DNA from: Streptomyces sp. NWU339
GTDB taxonomy: Bacteria > Actinomycetota > Actinomycetes > Streptomycetales > Streptomycetaceae
DNA: 64,000 nt
Assembly (NCBI RefSeq): GCF_003143855.1
Contig: NZ_QFRK01000006.1
Coordinates: forward strand, 55,204 to 119,203
Direction: 5' to 3'
Of this stretch, positions 42,777 to 52,171 are shown in pieces. A program made the translations under genes and the position numbers. How positions within the stretch are numbered: position 1 is the stretch's first letter; each line of letters begins with the position of its first letter. Below the pieces are notes generated by a model that saw only the letters and a program-made list of their open reading frames with translations, was not told where the DNA came from and made no database searches.

Positions 42777-42800
42777 GCTTCACATGGGCTGCGGTGAAGC
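42777..42800. terminator. Hairpin after protease gene
   Basis: GCTTCAC and GTGAAGC form a perfect 7-bp stem with a 10-nt loop, directly after the protease stop. The stem is short but well placed. Confidence 0.5.
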
Positions 42801-42996
42801 TCCGGGCGGCCGGGTCGTCCATGGCCGCCCGGTGCCCTGCCGACGCGTCCGGACACCGCGGGGCGAACGGGCGGCCCCGGCCGGTGTGGCCCAAGCCACG
42901 CCCCGAAGGAGACCGGGGCCATATCCGGCCGGGTGCGCCGGAAGCTACCGTTTCCGGGCAGAAGTCCTTGACCCCACCAGCTCGGACGGCCCGGCA

Positions 42997-43536
42997 GTGA
43001 AAGCAGATCTCTCCCCTGTCATCGCGGCGACCACGCAGTGGCTGACCCGTTCCTTCCCCGCCTCCGGCGGAGCGCTCGCCTCCGCCCTGTGCGAGGTGCA
43101 GGCGCGGCAGGCGGTGACGGTCGCCGCGTGGCTCCGGTATCCGACGGCGATGGACGCCGCTCTGGTCGGCCTGGCGGGCCCGGGCGGTTCGGCACGGCTC
43201 GACGGGGTCACCGGAGTCGACAGCGGCACTGACTCCGACCCGGAGGCCCCGGACGACACGGACGCCTGGCGCACCTGGGTGGACGAGGTCGTGACCAGCT
43301 GGGCGGCCTGCCTGCTCGCCGACCCGGACATGGCCTCCCACGCCGTGACCGCGCTCGCCGGGGGAACTCACACCACCGGTGCGCCGACCGAGTTCCGGCG
43401 GCTGCTCGCACCCGACGAGACCGACCGGAGGGCAGCGGCGCTGCTGCGCCACCCCGACCTGCTGGCGCCCGTGGCCGAGCTGCACCGCTCCCATCTGCTC
43501 GACCGTCTCCGTCCGGACCACACGCTCACCGCCTGA
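42997..43536 (+). CDS. Uncharacterised helical protein
   Basis: The 179-aa protein is read from a GTG at 42997 (VKADLSPVIAATTQWLTRSF). It is almost wholly helical, with TDAWRTWVDEVVTSWAACLL and LLAPVAELHRSHLLDRLRPD. No signal peptide or membrane helix is present. The ribosome site is poor, and the frame extends upstream to 42784 with low-complexity residues, so the start is uncertain. No family was recognised. Confidence 0.6.
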   Translation: MKADLSPVIAATTQWLTRSFPASGGALASALCEVQARQAVTVAAWLRYPTAMDAALVGLAGPGGSARLDGVTGVDSGTDSDPEAPDDTDAWRTWVDEVVTSWAACLLADPDMASHAVTALAGGTHTTGAPTEFRRLLAPDETDRRAAALLRHPDLLAPVAELHRSHLLDRLRPDHTLTA

Positions 43537-43603
43537 CGCCGGGCCCCGTACGCGCCCTCCGCCCGGACCGCTTGCGGCGGCCCGGGCAGGTCCACGGACG
43601 GCG

Positions 43604-44167
43604 TCAGCCGAGCTTGCCGCGACCGCTCAGCGCGTCGCGGAGCCGGTCGACCAGGCCGGCGCCCGGTGCCAGCAGCTTGTTGGCCGGGGGCTTGTCCGGG
43701 GCGGCGGGGTGCGGCCGGGTCGGGGCCGTCTTCTTGGCCTGCCGGACCTTGTCACCGAGCTGGTCGAGCTGTTCCGGGGAGCAGGACGCGCGCAGCTTGG
43801 GGAACAGGTTCTGCTCCTCGTCGGCGATGTGCTCGCGGATCTCGCCCATCAGCATGCCGACGAGCCGGTCGAACTCGGCGTCCTCCGCGTCGCGGCTCTC
43901 CAGGTCCTTCATGACCTGCTCGGCCTTGGCGTGGTCCGCGAGCTCCCTGTCGGCCAGGGTGTTCCCGTTCTCCACGTACTCGCGCACGGCCGGGTAGAGG
44001 TAGGCCTCCTCCGCCACCGAATGCCGGACGAGCTCGATCGTCGCCTGGTCCGCGTACACCTTGCGGTCCTTGTGGCCGGGCGGCAGGTCCTCGATCTTGC
44101 CGAAGAGATCCTCGACTTCCCGGTGATCGGTCACCAGTTCGTCGATGACGTTGCCTCCGTGTCCCAT
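43604..44167 (-). CDS. Hemerythrin HHE-domain protein
   Basis: The 187-aa protein has a hemerythrin-like four-helix bundle. Metal ligands are in VIDELVTDHREVEDLF, IELVRHSVAEEAYLYPAV, ADHAKAEQVMKDLE and IREHIADEEQNLFPKL, giving the expected His and Glu residues for a di-iron site. A flexible Pro/Lys tail follows. It may sense or store oxygen or protect against peroxide or NO. The ATG at 44167 follows GGAGGTG. Its neighbours (DoxX, catalase) fit an oxidative-stress role. Confidence 0.92.
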   Translation of the reverse strand: MGHGGNVIDELVTDHREVEDLFGKIEDLPPGHKDRKVYADQATIELVRHSVAEEAYLYPAVREYVENGNTLADRELADHAKAEQVMKDLESRDAEDAEFDRLVGMLMGEIREHIADEEQNLFPKLRASCSPEQLDQLGDKVRQAKKTAPTRPHPAAPDKPPANKLLAPGAGLVDRLRDALSGRGKLG

Positions 44168-44256
44168 GTTCTTCACCTCCGGATCGTGGTGGCACCCGGC
44201 CGGGTCCACCCGCCTCTGGGTTCCCCGGGCTCCGGGGGGCTAACGCGATCCGGACC

Positions 44257-44285
44257 CCCGTCGGCTCCCTCACCGAACCGACGGG
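44257..44285. terminator. Terminator of the DoxX gene
   Basis: CCCGTCGG and CCGACGGG form a perfect 8-bp stem with a 13-nt loop, extended by a bulged GC continuation, 8 nt past the DoxX stop. Confidence 0.6.
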
Positions 44286-44292
44286 TCCCGGG

Positions 44293-44826
44293 TCAGCCGG
44301 GCAGCTTGGCCCGGACGCGGGCGGCCACCGCGGCGGGGCGGGCTCCCGCCCGGGCGGCGTGCCGCACCAGGTGGGCGTCGCGCCGCAGTTCGCGGGCCGT
44401 GTGACGGCCGCGCCACAGCAGCGAGGGGGCGGCTCCGGTGTCGTCGGCGGTGATCAGCAGACCGCCGAGCATGGCCAGGTTCTTGAGGAAGTGGATGCGC
44501 TGCTGGACACGCTGGGCGGGGTCGTCCTCCTCCCAGAAGCGGTGCCCGGCGAGCGTCGTGGGCACGAGCGTGACCGCGAGTGCGAGCGCGGCGGTGCGTG
44601 GGACTCGTCCGGCGGCCAGCAGCAGCCCGGCCACGACCTGTACGGCGCCGTTGAGCCGTACGGTCTGCTCGGTGCGGTCCGGGAGCACGGCGACGCGTTC
44701 GGCGACGGGCCGGACGACGGGCTCGGCGACCGGGACGACGGCCTTGGGGTTGCGAACGGATTCCAGGCCGCCCGCGACGAACATCGATGCCAGCATCGGG
44801 CGGCCGACGGCGCGCAGCAGACTCAT
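44293..44826 (-). CDS. DoxX-family membrane protein
   Basis: The 177-aa protein begins MSLLRAVGRPMLASMFVAGG, the DoxX-family first helix. It continues with QTVRLNGAVQVVAGLLLAAG and LALAVTLVPTTLAGHRFWEE, then NLAMLGGLLITADDTG, four membrane segments in all. DoxX proteins pair with superoxide dismutase or other redox partners. The ATG follows GGAGA. It belongs with the nearby hemerythrin and catalase genes in theme, although separate hairpins divide them. Confidence 0.9.
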   Translation of the reverse strand: MSLLRAVGRPMLASMFVAGGLESVRNPKAVVPVAEPVVRPVAERVAVLPDRTEQTVRLNGAVQVVAGLLLAAGRVPRTAALALAVTLVPTTLAGHRFWEEDDPAQRVQQRIHFLKNLAMLGGLLITADDTGAAPSLLWRGRHTARELRRDAHLVRHAARAGARPAAVAARVRAKLPG

Positions 44827-44962
44827 GGCCTTCTCCTGGTGGGTATCGGGGGTCTCGGGAGTATCAGGGTGCTGTCGGTGGGGTCCGTGGTGCGGGTCGC
44901 CGGGTTCCCCCGCGGGAACGGGCCATTCGGCGACACCTGCTCCGGTGACGGCGGACGGTGCC

Positions 44963-45286
44963 TCACCAGAACCGGTTCGTGAGCGCGGGCCGGCGGACCG
45001 CCTGGACGGCGTCGCGCAGGCTCAGGGCGACGCCGATGGTGGCGCGCAGCGCCGACGGCCGTACCGTCTGGGCGGTCTCGGTGGCCAGGACGAGCAGGCA
45101 GGCCGCGGCCTGTTCCACCACGGAGACCGGGAGGGTGTAGTCGCTGTCGGCGGCCGCGCGGAAAGCCTTCAACGGGATCCCGGCCCCGTCGACGGTCCGC
45201 TTGGCGGCCTGCTCCAGGTGCTGTGCGGCCTGGTCGCACACGGAGGCTGGCAGGGTGAGGGTACGTTGGAACGATGCGCTTGTCAT
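44963..45286 (-). CDS. Small hypothetical protein, two internal repeats
   Basis: The 107-aa protein reads FQRTLTLPASVCDQAAQHLEQ and, 45 residues later, DYTLPVSVVEQAAACLLVLA. The pattern YTLPxSVxxQAAxxL occurs twice, suggesting an internal duplication. It is helical, with no signal peptide. I do not recognise a family. It lies between the DoxX and catalase genes and reads in the same direction. Confidence 0.65.
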   Translation of the reverse strand: MTSASFQRTLTLPASVCDQAAQHLEQAAKRTVDGAGIPLKAFRAAADSDYTLPVSVVEQAAACLLVLATETAQTVRPSALRATIGVALSLRDAVQAVRRPALTNRFW

Positions 45287-45410
45287 GACTCGATTGGTCC
45301 CCGGAACCGGCCCGTTCGATCGGCGGGCAGCGCGTTTTCACCGTCCTGCGTGACGAGTTGTGACAAGTCGGGGGGCGAGTGCCGGGCGCGAAGGGGCGCA
45401 CGACGCGAAC

Positions 45411-45449
45411 GCCCCCGGGCCGGCCCCGTGGCGGGGCCGGCCCGGGGGC
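45411..45449. terminator. 18-bp perfect terminator of catalase gene
   Basis: A perfect 18-bp GC-only stem (GCCCCCGGGCCGGCCCCG) with a TGG loop lies 12 nt beyond the catalase stop. Confidence 0.88.
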
Positions 45450-45460
45450 CGGTGACCTGC

Positions 45461-47119
45461 TCAACGGTTCACCACGTGCCGTTCGTCGGGGACGCAGTGG
45501 GTCATCGTCAGTCCCCGCACGTCACGCGGCGGGTTGTCGCCCAGGTTGGCGAGCCGCTTGCGGTCCTCGTCGGTGAGGTCCTGGCCGGCGAGGGGCTCCA
45601 GACCGGCGACGTCCCCCGGAGCGATGCCGAGTCCGTCGCCGACCCGGCGGCCGAGCTCGTTCTCGACCAGCAGGAAGTGCCACACCATGCGCTCCTGCAC
45701 CGGCCGGTCGCACTGGGAGATCAGGTCGACGAAGTTCTTCACCAGGTCGTCGCGCTCCCAGTCCTCCATGAGCATGTAGCGCTGGCCCGCCTGGAGGTAG
45801 TCGTTGGTGCGGGGGATGCGCTTGCGGGTGAGGTAGCCCCGGATCTCCGGGCCCTGCTCGTCGTGCGACGGCTCCTTGGCCTCGCGCAGGCCACCGATGA
45901 GCGACGGCTCGTAGTTGACCTGGGGGCTCTCCTCCGTCTGGCCCGCGAAGTAGGTCATCTGGCCGTCGCGTTGGTTGGTGTTCACCTCGGCGGCCTTGGC
46001 CTGGTTGACGGGGAGCTGGAGGTAGTTCGGGCCGACCCGGTGGCGCTGGGTGTCGCTGTAGGAGAAGGTCCGGCCGACGAGCATCTTGTCGTCGGAGAAG
46101 TCCAGGCCGTCGACGAGGACACCGGTGCCGAAGGAGATCTGCTCGTTCTCGGCGAAGTAGTTCTCCGGCATCCGGTCGAGCACCATCCGGCCGACCGGCT
46201 TCGGCGGGAAGTCCTGCTCGGGCCAGGTCTTGGTGTCGTCGAGCGGGTCGAAGTCCAGTTCCGGGTGGTCGTGGTCGTCCATCATCTGGACGAGCAGTTC
46301 CCACTCCGGGTGGTCGCCGCGCCCCACCGCCTCGTAGAGGTCCTTGGTGGCGTGGCCGAGGGAGCCGGCCTGGACGTTCGCGGCGTCCTCCTCGGTCATG
46401 GATCGGACGCCCGCCTTGGGCATCCAGTGGTACTTGACGAGCTTGGTCTCGCCCTCGGTGTTCACCCATTTGTAGGTGTTCACGCCGAAGCCCTGCATGT
46501 GACGGTAGTCCGCGGGGATGCCGCGCGGACTGAACAGGTTGACCAGCATGTGCATGCACTCGGGCGTCTGCGACATGAAGTCGAAGATGCGCCGCGGCTG
46601 CTGCTCGAAGGTGACGGGGTCGGGCTTGAGGGCGTGGATGACGTCCGGGAACTTGATCGCGTCCCGGATGAAGAAGACGCCGAGGTTGTTGCCGACGAGG
46701 TCCCAGTTGCCGTCCTCGGTGTAGAACTTCACGGCGAAGCCGCGCGGGTCGCGGGCGGCCTCGGAGGAGTCGCGTCCGCCGATGACGGTGGAGAACCGGA
46801 CGGCCACGTCCGTACGCTTGCCGCGCTCCTGGAACAGCAGGGCCCGGGTGTAACGGCTGACCGGCTCGTCCCCCCAGGTGCCGTAGGCCTCGAAGTGACC
46901 GTATGCGGTCACTCCCCGGGCGTGCACGACGCGCTCGGGGATGCGCTCCCGGTCGAAGTGGCTGATCTTCTCCAGGAACTGGTAGTTCTCCAGCGTGGCG
47001 GGCCCGCGGGCGCCGACCGTGCGCTGGTTCTGGTTGTCGTGGACCGGATGGCCCTGCCGGTTGGTGAGTACCTTGCGGTCGTCGCCCGGGGCAGGACCCC
47101 GGCTCGAAACGTCCGTCAT
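45461..47119 (-). CDS. Monofunctional haem catalase
   Basis: The 552-aa enzyme breaks down hydrogen peroxide. Essential residues are visible: His66 in RVVHARG, the distal Asn in [12 protein letters not shown] (residues 144-145) and the proximal tyrosine in [14 protein letters not shown]. Length suits a clade 3 small-subunit catalase with a C-terminal extension. The longer frame to 47425 is rejected because the ATG at 47119 follows AAGGAG closely. Haem supply may connect it to the hemC copy at 54.7 kb. No adjacent Fur/CatR regulator gene was found. Confidence 0.95.
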   Translation of the reverse strand: MTDVSSRGPAPGDDRKVLTNRQGHPVHDNQNQRTVGARGPATLENYQFLEKISHFDRERIPERVVHARGVTAYGHFEAYGTWGDEPVSRYTRALLFQERGKRTDVAVRFSTVIGGRDSSEAARDPRGFAVKFYTEDGNWDLVGNNLGVFFIRDAIKFPDVIHALKPDPVTFEQQPRRIFDFMSQTPECMHMLVNLFSPRGIPADYRHMQGFGVNTYKWVNTEGETKLVKYHWMPKAGVRSMTEEDAANVQAGSLGHATKDLYEAVGRGDHPEWELLVQMMDDHDHPELDFDPLDDTKTWPEQDFPPKPVGRMVLDRMPENYFAENEQISFGTGVLVDGLDFSDDKMLVGRTFSYSDTQRHRVGPNYLQLPVNQAKAAEVNTNQRDGQMTYFAGQTEESPQVNYEPSLIGGLREAKEPSHDEQGPEIRGYLTRKRIPRTNDYLQAGQRYMLMEDWERDDLVKNFVDLISQCDRPVQERMVWHFLLVENELGRRVGDGLGIAPGDVAGLEPLAGQDLTDEDRKRLANLGDNPPRDVRGLTMTHCVPDERHVVNR

Positions 47120-47720
47120 GTTCGTGGACTCCTTCGGCTGCTCATGGCTGGTGGCGGGCCGGGACACGGTGGTGTGTGGCCGTGGGCCGGCCGTCGCGGC
47201 CGGTCCGGGTGGTGTGTTCCTCCGGTGTCCCGGGCTCGCGGACTGCCCGGCTTCCGGGGCCGCGTGGTCGCTCACGCGGCCCCGGAGGCCGGGGCCCGCT
47301 CGCGGAACCTCCCGCCGCCGAACGGCCTGGCCGCGCGCATCGCGCGCGTCCCGCCGGTGGCGTGCGTACGAGGGCCATGCTGCCGTGCATCGCGGAGAGC
47401 GGCGACTCGGAGCGACGGCGCGCACGCCCGCGGCGCGCGGGTCGGTGCGAGAACGGCGGGCCGTCCGCGGCCGCCACGACTGTCATGGGACGGGCCGGCG
47501 GCGGGTCCTGGTGGGAAAGACACGCGGGAGCGCGACCGGTCCCCCGTTCCGGTCGTGCTCCCGCGGCAGGGACGAACCTATGTGAACGGCGACACGGGTG
47601 TGTATCGCACCGATGCCCGCTGCGCCGACCACAGCACTCAGCCGTGCACAAGTGAGTCCGATAAAACCCTTTTCACCCCGCGCGGTCGGCCACGGAACCG
47701 TCGAAAATCCGGTCCGTCGT
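47120..47720. other. Large gap upstream of catalase
   Basis: About 600 nt without a convincing gene. It must carry the catalase promoter. The AT-rich patch at 47655-47690 (GTCCGATAAAACCCTTTT) stands out. No Fur-type box could be assigned by eye. Confidence 0.45.
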
Positions 47721-49241
47721 TCACCCGGATGAGGGCGCCGGCGCGGGGCCCGTGAACACCGGGTGCTCGAGGTCTCCCAGCGCCAGATGGGCCAGCACGA
47801 CCTCGTACAGGTCGGTCCCGGCGGCCAGCAGCTGGCGTTCCAGGACCGGCTCGGAACTGCGTACGTGCTCGCGCACGGTCTGCGCGTGGACGCCCAGGAG
47901 CTGCGCGGCCCGCTCGGCGTTGACGCCGGCGGCGATCCAGGTACGCAGCGTGCGCCGCAGGGGGCGGGCGTCCCGGTCCAGCCGTTCGAGCAGCCCTTCG
48001 GCCCAGGAGCGTACGGCGGGCCCGGACACCAGGTGCGTGAGCCCCGGGGCGGGTGTCGCGCAGGTGCCGCCCGCCCGTCCGTCCTGGAGGTTGATCTGGG
48101 TGTGCAGCGCCAGGTGCACGACGGCACGGGCGGTGACGTCGTCGAAGTCGGTACCCAGCATGGTCTCGACGCGTTCCATGCGGGCGCGCACCGTGTTGCG
48201 GCTCACGCCGAGGATCTTGGCCGTGTTGACGGCGGTGAACTCCAGGCCGAGGCGGGTGGTGGCGAGGAGCTCGGCGCGGATGTGGTGCGAGACGGCGTCC
48301 AGTGGGCGCAGCAGCCGGGCCGCCCAGCCGCGCAGGGCCGCAGGGTCCATCAGCCGCTCGGGATGGGTGCGCTCGGCGTAGACCGCCGTCTTGTCCGGGC
48401 GGAAGCGCGCCACGGCGAGGGCGCTGACGGCCTGCCCGTACGCGGTGGCGGTCCGGGCCAGGCTCTGCCAGACGCTGCCCCCGAGGAAGATGTCCGGGTG
48501 CCGTTCGACCAGGGACTTCAGTTCGCCGGCGGTGGCCTCGCGGGGGCTGACGACGATCACGTGCCCGTCCATGGCCGGGCACCGCACGACCAGGGCCTCC
48601 TCCCGCGTGGTGTCCAGGCACTCCTCCGCGAGGCGGTCGCGGTGGGCTGGCTCCGACTCGACGACGTAGACGCATGCCGTGTCGGCGTCGAGCAGGCCCG
48701 GCCAGAGTCCCGCGGCCACCCGGCGGGCGGCGACGGTGTCCTCGACCATGAGGAGTTGAAGGATCGCCAGCCGCAGGTCGGCGCTGGCCCGCCGCAGCCG
48801 CTGCCCGGCCGCGGCGGTCTCGCGGGCGGTCAGCAAGAGCTCGACGACCTGGGCGGTGTGCGCGACGACGTCGGCACTGTGCCGGTCGAACGGGGCGTCT
48901 CGGGAGACGGCCAGTGCCCAGACCTCGAAGGGGTGCCCGACCTTCACCAGGCGCAGGTGGTGCTCGCCGTCCTCCCAGGCCGCAGAGGCGATCCGGCCCG
49001 AGGTGACAGCGGCGACGAGGTCCTCGTCCAGCGGCAGCCCGGTCCCGGCGACGAGGGCGCCGGAGGCGTCCCGGAGAGCCACCGACGCGTGCACGGTGCC
49101 GGCGAGCCAGTCGACGATCCTGCGGACGTCACGGCCCGTCGGCCGCAGGTGCTCCAGCAGTTCCCGTGCCCACCCGGGTTGCTCCGATCGCTCCCCTGCC
49201 GTCGGCTCCGGCCGCCGGATTCCGTCCCTACGGGCTGCCAC
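47721..49241 (-). CDS. PucR-type transcriptional regulator with two HTH modules
   Basis: The 506-aa protein begins at a GTG (VAARRDGIRRPEP) after GAGGGGAAG. It has a GAF/PAS-like N-terminal half (TVHASVALRDASGALVAGTG), a middle GGDEF-like PucR region, and two C-terminal helix-turn-helix segments: FTAVNTAKILGVSRNTVRAR and NAERAAQLLGVHAQTVREHV. PucR/CdaR regulators usually have one such HTH. It converges on no gene and lies upstream of the catalase in the same direction, so catalase is a plausible but unproven target. Confidence 0.85.
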   Translation of the reverse strand: MAARRDGIRRPEPTAGERSEQPGWARELLEHLRPTGRDVRRIVDWLAGTVHASVALRDASGALVAGTGLPLDEDLVAAVTSGRIASAAWEDGEHHLRLVKVGHPFEVWALAVSRDAPFDRHSADVVAHTAQVVELLLTARETAAAGQRLRRASADLRLAILQLLMVEDTVAARRVAAGLWPGLLDADTACVYVVESEPAHRDRLAEECLDTTREEALVVRCPAMDGHVIVVSPREATAGELKSLVERHPDIFLGGSVWQSLARTATAYGQAVSALAVARFRPDKTAVYAERTHPERLMDPAALRGWAARLLRPLDAVSHHIRAELLATTRLGLEFTAVNTAKILGVSRNTVRARMERVETMLGTDFDDVTARAVVHLALHTQINLQDGRAGGTCATPAPGLTHLVSGPAVRSWAEGLLERLDRDARPLRRTLRTWIAAGVNAERAAQLLGVHAQTVREHVRSSEPVLERQLLAAGTDLYEVVLAHLALGDLEHPVFTGPAPAPSSG

Positions 49242-49413
49242 CTCGGTCTTCCCCTCGTTCCGCCGGCCGTCTTCCGCCCGGCCCCGGACGTTACCCCACC
49301 GATGCGTCGAGCTCACCATGGCCGGACACAGTGTCCAGGGTGCCCGGCCGTGGCGCGGGCGGGCACCGGCCGGGGTGTGCGGTCCTGCCGCCCGGGCGGC
49401 ATAAGCTCGGTGA

Positions 49414-50034
49414 ATGGCGAAGTACTTCGACGTGCACCCCGACAACCCCCAGCCGCGCACCATCGCCCAGATCGCCGGCAGCATCCGCGCCGACGCCCTG
49501 GTCGCGTACCCCACGGACTCCTGCTACGCACTCGGCTGCCGACTGGGCAGCCGGGAGGGCATCGAGCGGATCCGTACCATCCGCAAGCTGGACGACCGCC
49601 ACCACTTCACTCTGGTGTGCCGGGATTTCGCGCAGCTCGGCCAGTTCGTACGGATCGACAACGACGTGTTCCGCGCGGTCAAGGCGTCCACGCCGGGCAG
49701 CTACACGTTCATCCTGCCCGCGACGAAGGAGGTGCCGCGCATGCTGCAGCATCCGAAGAAGAAAACCGTCGGCGTGCGCATCCCCGATCACGTCGTCACC
49801 CAGGCGCTGCTGGCGGAGCTCGGCGAGCCCCTGCTCTCCAGCACCCTGCTGTTGCCCGGTGAGGACGAGCCGATGACCCAGGGCTGGGAGATCAAGGACC
49901 GGCTCGACCACCAGGTGGACGCGGTGCTCGACTCCGGGGACTGCGGCACCGAGCCGACCACGGTGATCGACTTCTCCGGCGGCGAGGCGGAGATCGTACG
50001 GCGGGGCGCGGGCGACACCTCACGGTTCGAGTAG
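49414..50034 (+). CDS. YciO/Sua5 family protein
   Basis: The 206-aa protein has the Sua5-YciO-YrdC fold: TIAQIAGSIRADALVAYPTD, SCYALGCRLGS, KLDDRHHFTLVCRDF and PGSYTFILPATKEVPRML. It resembles E. coli YciO more than TsaC/Sua5, since it keeps the KR-like residues in altered form (KLDDRHH instead of KGR). It may bind RNA or make threonylcarbamoyl adenylate. The start is ATG 49414. The essential tsaC copy is probably elsewhere. Confidence 0.88.
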   Translation: MAKYFDVHPDNPQPRTIAQIAGSIRADALVAYPTDSCYALGCRLGSREGIERIRTIRKLDDRHHFTLVCRDFAQLGQFVRIDNDVFRAVKASTPGSYTFILPATKEVPRMLQHPKKKTVGVRIPDHVVTQALLAELGEPLLSSTLLLPGEDEPMTQGWEIKDRLDHQVDAVLDSGDCGTEPTTVIDFSGGEAEIVRRGAGDTSRFE

Positions 50035-50214
50035 GGGCGGTCGGGGGCGTGGGGAGGAGACACGGACGTGATGAGCAAAGAAGCGTCTCCTCGCCCGAGT
50101 CGACCCGGATACGGCCGAAGTGCCGGTCCCGTGTCGTGTCAGGATGGGCTTGATCCGTCCCGTGCCGCGGGCGCGGATCCCGGCCGACATCCCGTAGGAA
50201 GGCGCCTGCCCGTC

Positions 50215-50970
50215 ATGACCGCCGTACAGGGAACCACCGCTCACATCGCCACCGAGGACGGCACCGCCGACGCCTATCTGACGCGTCCCGCCGACGGCGC
50301 TCCCCGCCCCGCGGTCCTGTTCTACATGGACGCCTTCGGGCTGCGTCCGGGGCTGCGGGCCATGGCCGACCGGCTGGCGGAGTCCGGGTACACCGTCCTG
50401 GTGCCGAACGTGTTCTACCGTCACGGGCCCGCTCCCGTGACCGAGCTGCCCGAGTTCATCGACCCGCGGGCACGGCCGGAGATCTTCCGGCGCATCGCGC
50501 CGATCATGCAGGAGCTGACGCCGGAGCGGGCCATGCGCGACGCCGACGCCTACCTCCGGTGGCTGGCCGGCCACCCCGCGGTGGCGGGCGGTCCCGTGGC
50601 GGTGACGGGCTACTGCATGGGCGCGGTGCTCTCCCTCCGCACGGCCGGCACCTACCCGGACCGGGTGGCCGCCGCGGCCGGGTTCCACGGGGCCGGGCTG
50701 GCGCCGGACGCGCCGGACAGCCCGCATCTGCTGGCCGACAGGATCACCGCGGAACTGTACTTCGCTCACGCCGACCAGGACCCGTCGATGCCCGAGGAGC
50801 AGATCGAGCGTCTGGAACAGGCGCTGACCGCGGCCGGGGTCCGGCACCGCTGCGAGGTGTACGCCGGAGCCCGCCACGGTTACACACAGGCCGACACCGC
50901 CGCGTACGACAAGGAGGCGGACGAGCGTCACTGGGCCGCGCTGCTGGACCTGTTGAGCCGCGCCTTCTGA
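50215..50970 (+). CDS. Dienelactone hydrolase family protein
   Basis: The 251-aa alpha/beta hydrolase has the DLH signature: PAVLFYMDAFGLRPGLRAMA, GYTVLVPNVFYRHG, VAVTGYCMGAVLSL with the nucleophile in GYCMG (cysteine, as in dienelactone hydrolases), YFAHADQDPSMP with the acid, and ARHGYTQ with the histidine. It is cytosolic and probably handles small lactones or esters. The chosen ATG at 50215 follows a weak GGAAGG. A longer frame from 50068 is less likely. Confidence 0.92.
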   Translation: MTAVQGTTAHIATEDGTADAYLTRPADGAPRPAVLFYMDAFGLRPGLRAMADRLAESGYTVLVPNVFYRHGPAPVTELPEFIDPRARPEIFRRIAPIMQELTPERAMRDADAYLRWLAGHPAVAGGPVAVTGYCMGAVLSLRTAGTYPDRVAAAAGFHGAGLAPDAPDSPHLLADRITAELYFAHADQDPSMPEEQIERLEQALTAAGVRHRCEVYAGARHGYTQADTAAYDKEADERHWAALLDLLSRAF

Positions 50971-51007
50971 GCGGCCCTTGAACGGGGGCGGACGGCTGAT
51001 CGGCCGG

Positions 51008-52027
51008 TCACCAACGTCCCGGGGCGGTTCCGGTGATCGGCTCCGAGGGGCGGCCGTCGACACCCACCGGCACGTCACCGGTCAGCATCACCCGGTGCAT
51101 GATCCGCGGGTGGCCCAGGTGGGCGGCGTCGCTCGGAGCCAGGTGGATGGTGGCACGGTTGTCCCAGAACGCCACGCTGCCCGGCTCCCACCGGAAGCGC
51201 ACCGTGTACTCGGGCCGGGTCGCCTGCTCCAGCAGCATCTCCAGGACGGCGTGGCTCTCCGGCCGGGACAGGCCGGTGATCTGCTCGACGTAGTAGCCGT
51301 TGACGAACAGCACCCGCTCCCCCGTCTCCGGGTGGACCCGCACCACGGGGTGCTCGGAGGCGGTCTGGTGGTCCAGCAGGTGCCGCAGATACGCGTCGCC
51401 GCCGGGCCGGGGCTGGTAGCCGACCCCCAGCCGGTGCTCGGCGCGCAGCCGGTCGGCGAACTCCCGTACCGGAGCGGACAGTCCGGCGTAGGCGGCGGCC
51501 AGATTCGACCAGGTGGTGTCGCCTCCGTAGGGCGGGACGGTCTCCGCGCGCAGGATCGTCGCGGCGGGCGGATCGACGCGGGCGCCGTGGTCGCAGTGCC
51601 AGCCGCGCAGCAGGGTGTGGCGGCGACGCCGCAGCCATTCGCCGTGCTCCATGCCGAACCGTCCGCCGAGCTCCAGCCGGTCGGCGGTCGTCTCGATCTC
51701 GGGGAAGCCGGGCGGCGAGGCCTTCCCGCGCCGGGGGAGCACGACCGGCTCACCGAACCGCCGCGCCAGCGCCACATGTCCGGCGTGGTCCAGGCGCTGT
51801 CCGCGGAAGAACACCACCTTCCAGCGCAGCACCGCCGCCCGGACGGCGGCGATCACGGCGTCGTCGGGCTCGTCGGCGAGGTCGACGCCGGTGATCTCGG
51901 CACCGATGTGCCCGGCGACCGGACACACCTCGACACCGGCGTTCCTCTCGACGTCCTCCCCTCCGCCCGCCCCGCGCTCCGTGCTCCCTCCGCCCGCCCC
52001 GCCCACACCGCTTCCGCCCGTCGTCAT
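51008..52027 (-). CDS. TauD/TfdA family Fe(II)/2-oxoglutarate dioxygenase
   Basis: The 339-aa enzyme has the 2-His-1-carboxylate triad: WHCDHG holds the His-x-Asp pair and RIMHRVMLTGD holds the distal His, with a following Arg for 2-oxoglutarate. ENGERVLFVNGYYVEQITGL-like and FRWEPGSVAFWDNRATIHLA blocks are typical TauD. Substrate may be a sulfonate or aryloxyalkanoate. A Gly/Glu-rich N-terminal extension of about 35 residues is unusual. ATG at 52027 follows GAGAGGG. It converges with the DLH gene. Confidence 0.92.
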   Translation of the reverse strand: MTTGGSGVGGAGGGSTERGAGGGEDVERNAGVEVCPVAGHIGAEITGVDLADEPDDAVIAAVRAAVLRWKVVFFRGQRLDHAGHVALARRFGEPVVLPRRGKASPPGFPEIETTADRLELGGRFGMEHGEWLRRRRHTLLRGWHCDHGARVDPPAATILRAETVPPYGGDTTWSNLAAAYAGLSAPVREFADRLRAEHRLGVGYQPRPGGDAYLRHLLDHQTASEHPVVRVHPETGERVLFVNGYYVEQITGLSRPESHAVLEMLLEQATRPEYTVRFRWEPGSVAFWDNRATIHLAPSDAAHLGHPRIMHRVMLTGDVPVGVDGRPSEPITGTAPGRW

Positions 52028-52171
52028 GTGCGCCCTCTCCGTCGATCTGTACGGATCCCGCCGATTCATACGAGTGCGTGCCGTCCGTCCGGCCCGCCCG
52101 TCAGGTTGATCATTGGCCGTCCGGTCGGTGAGGCTGGAGGGTGACGGCACTGTCCATGGGAGGGTCCCCTC

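Noticed and set aside
44821..44860. GGGTAT near the DoxX start as a sigma-B promoter
   Set aside because: It lies on the wrong strand for the leftward DoxX gene.
50054..50092. GAGGAGAC…GTCTCCTC inverted repeat after the YciO-like gene
   Set aside because: The 8-bp stem with a 23-nt loop is weak, and there is no supporting feature.
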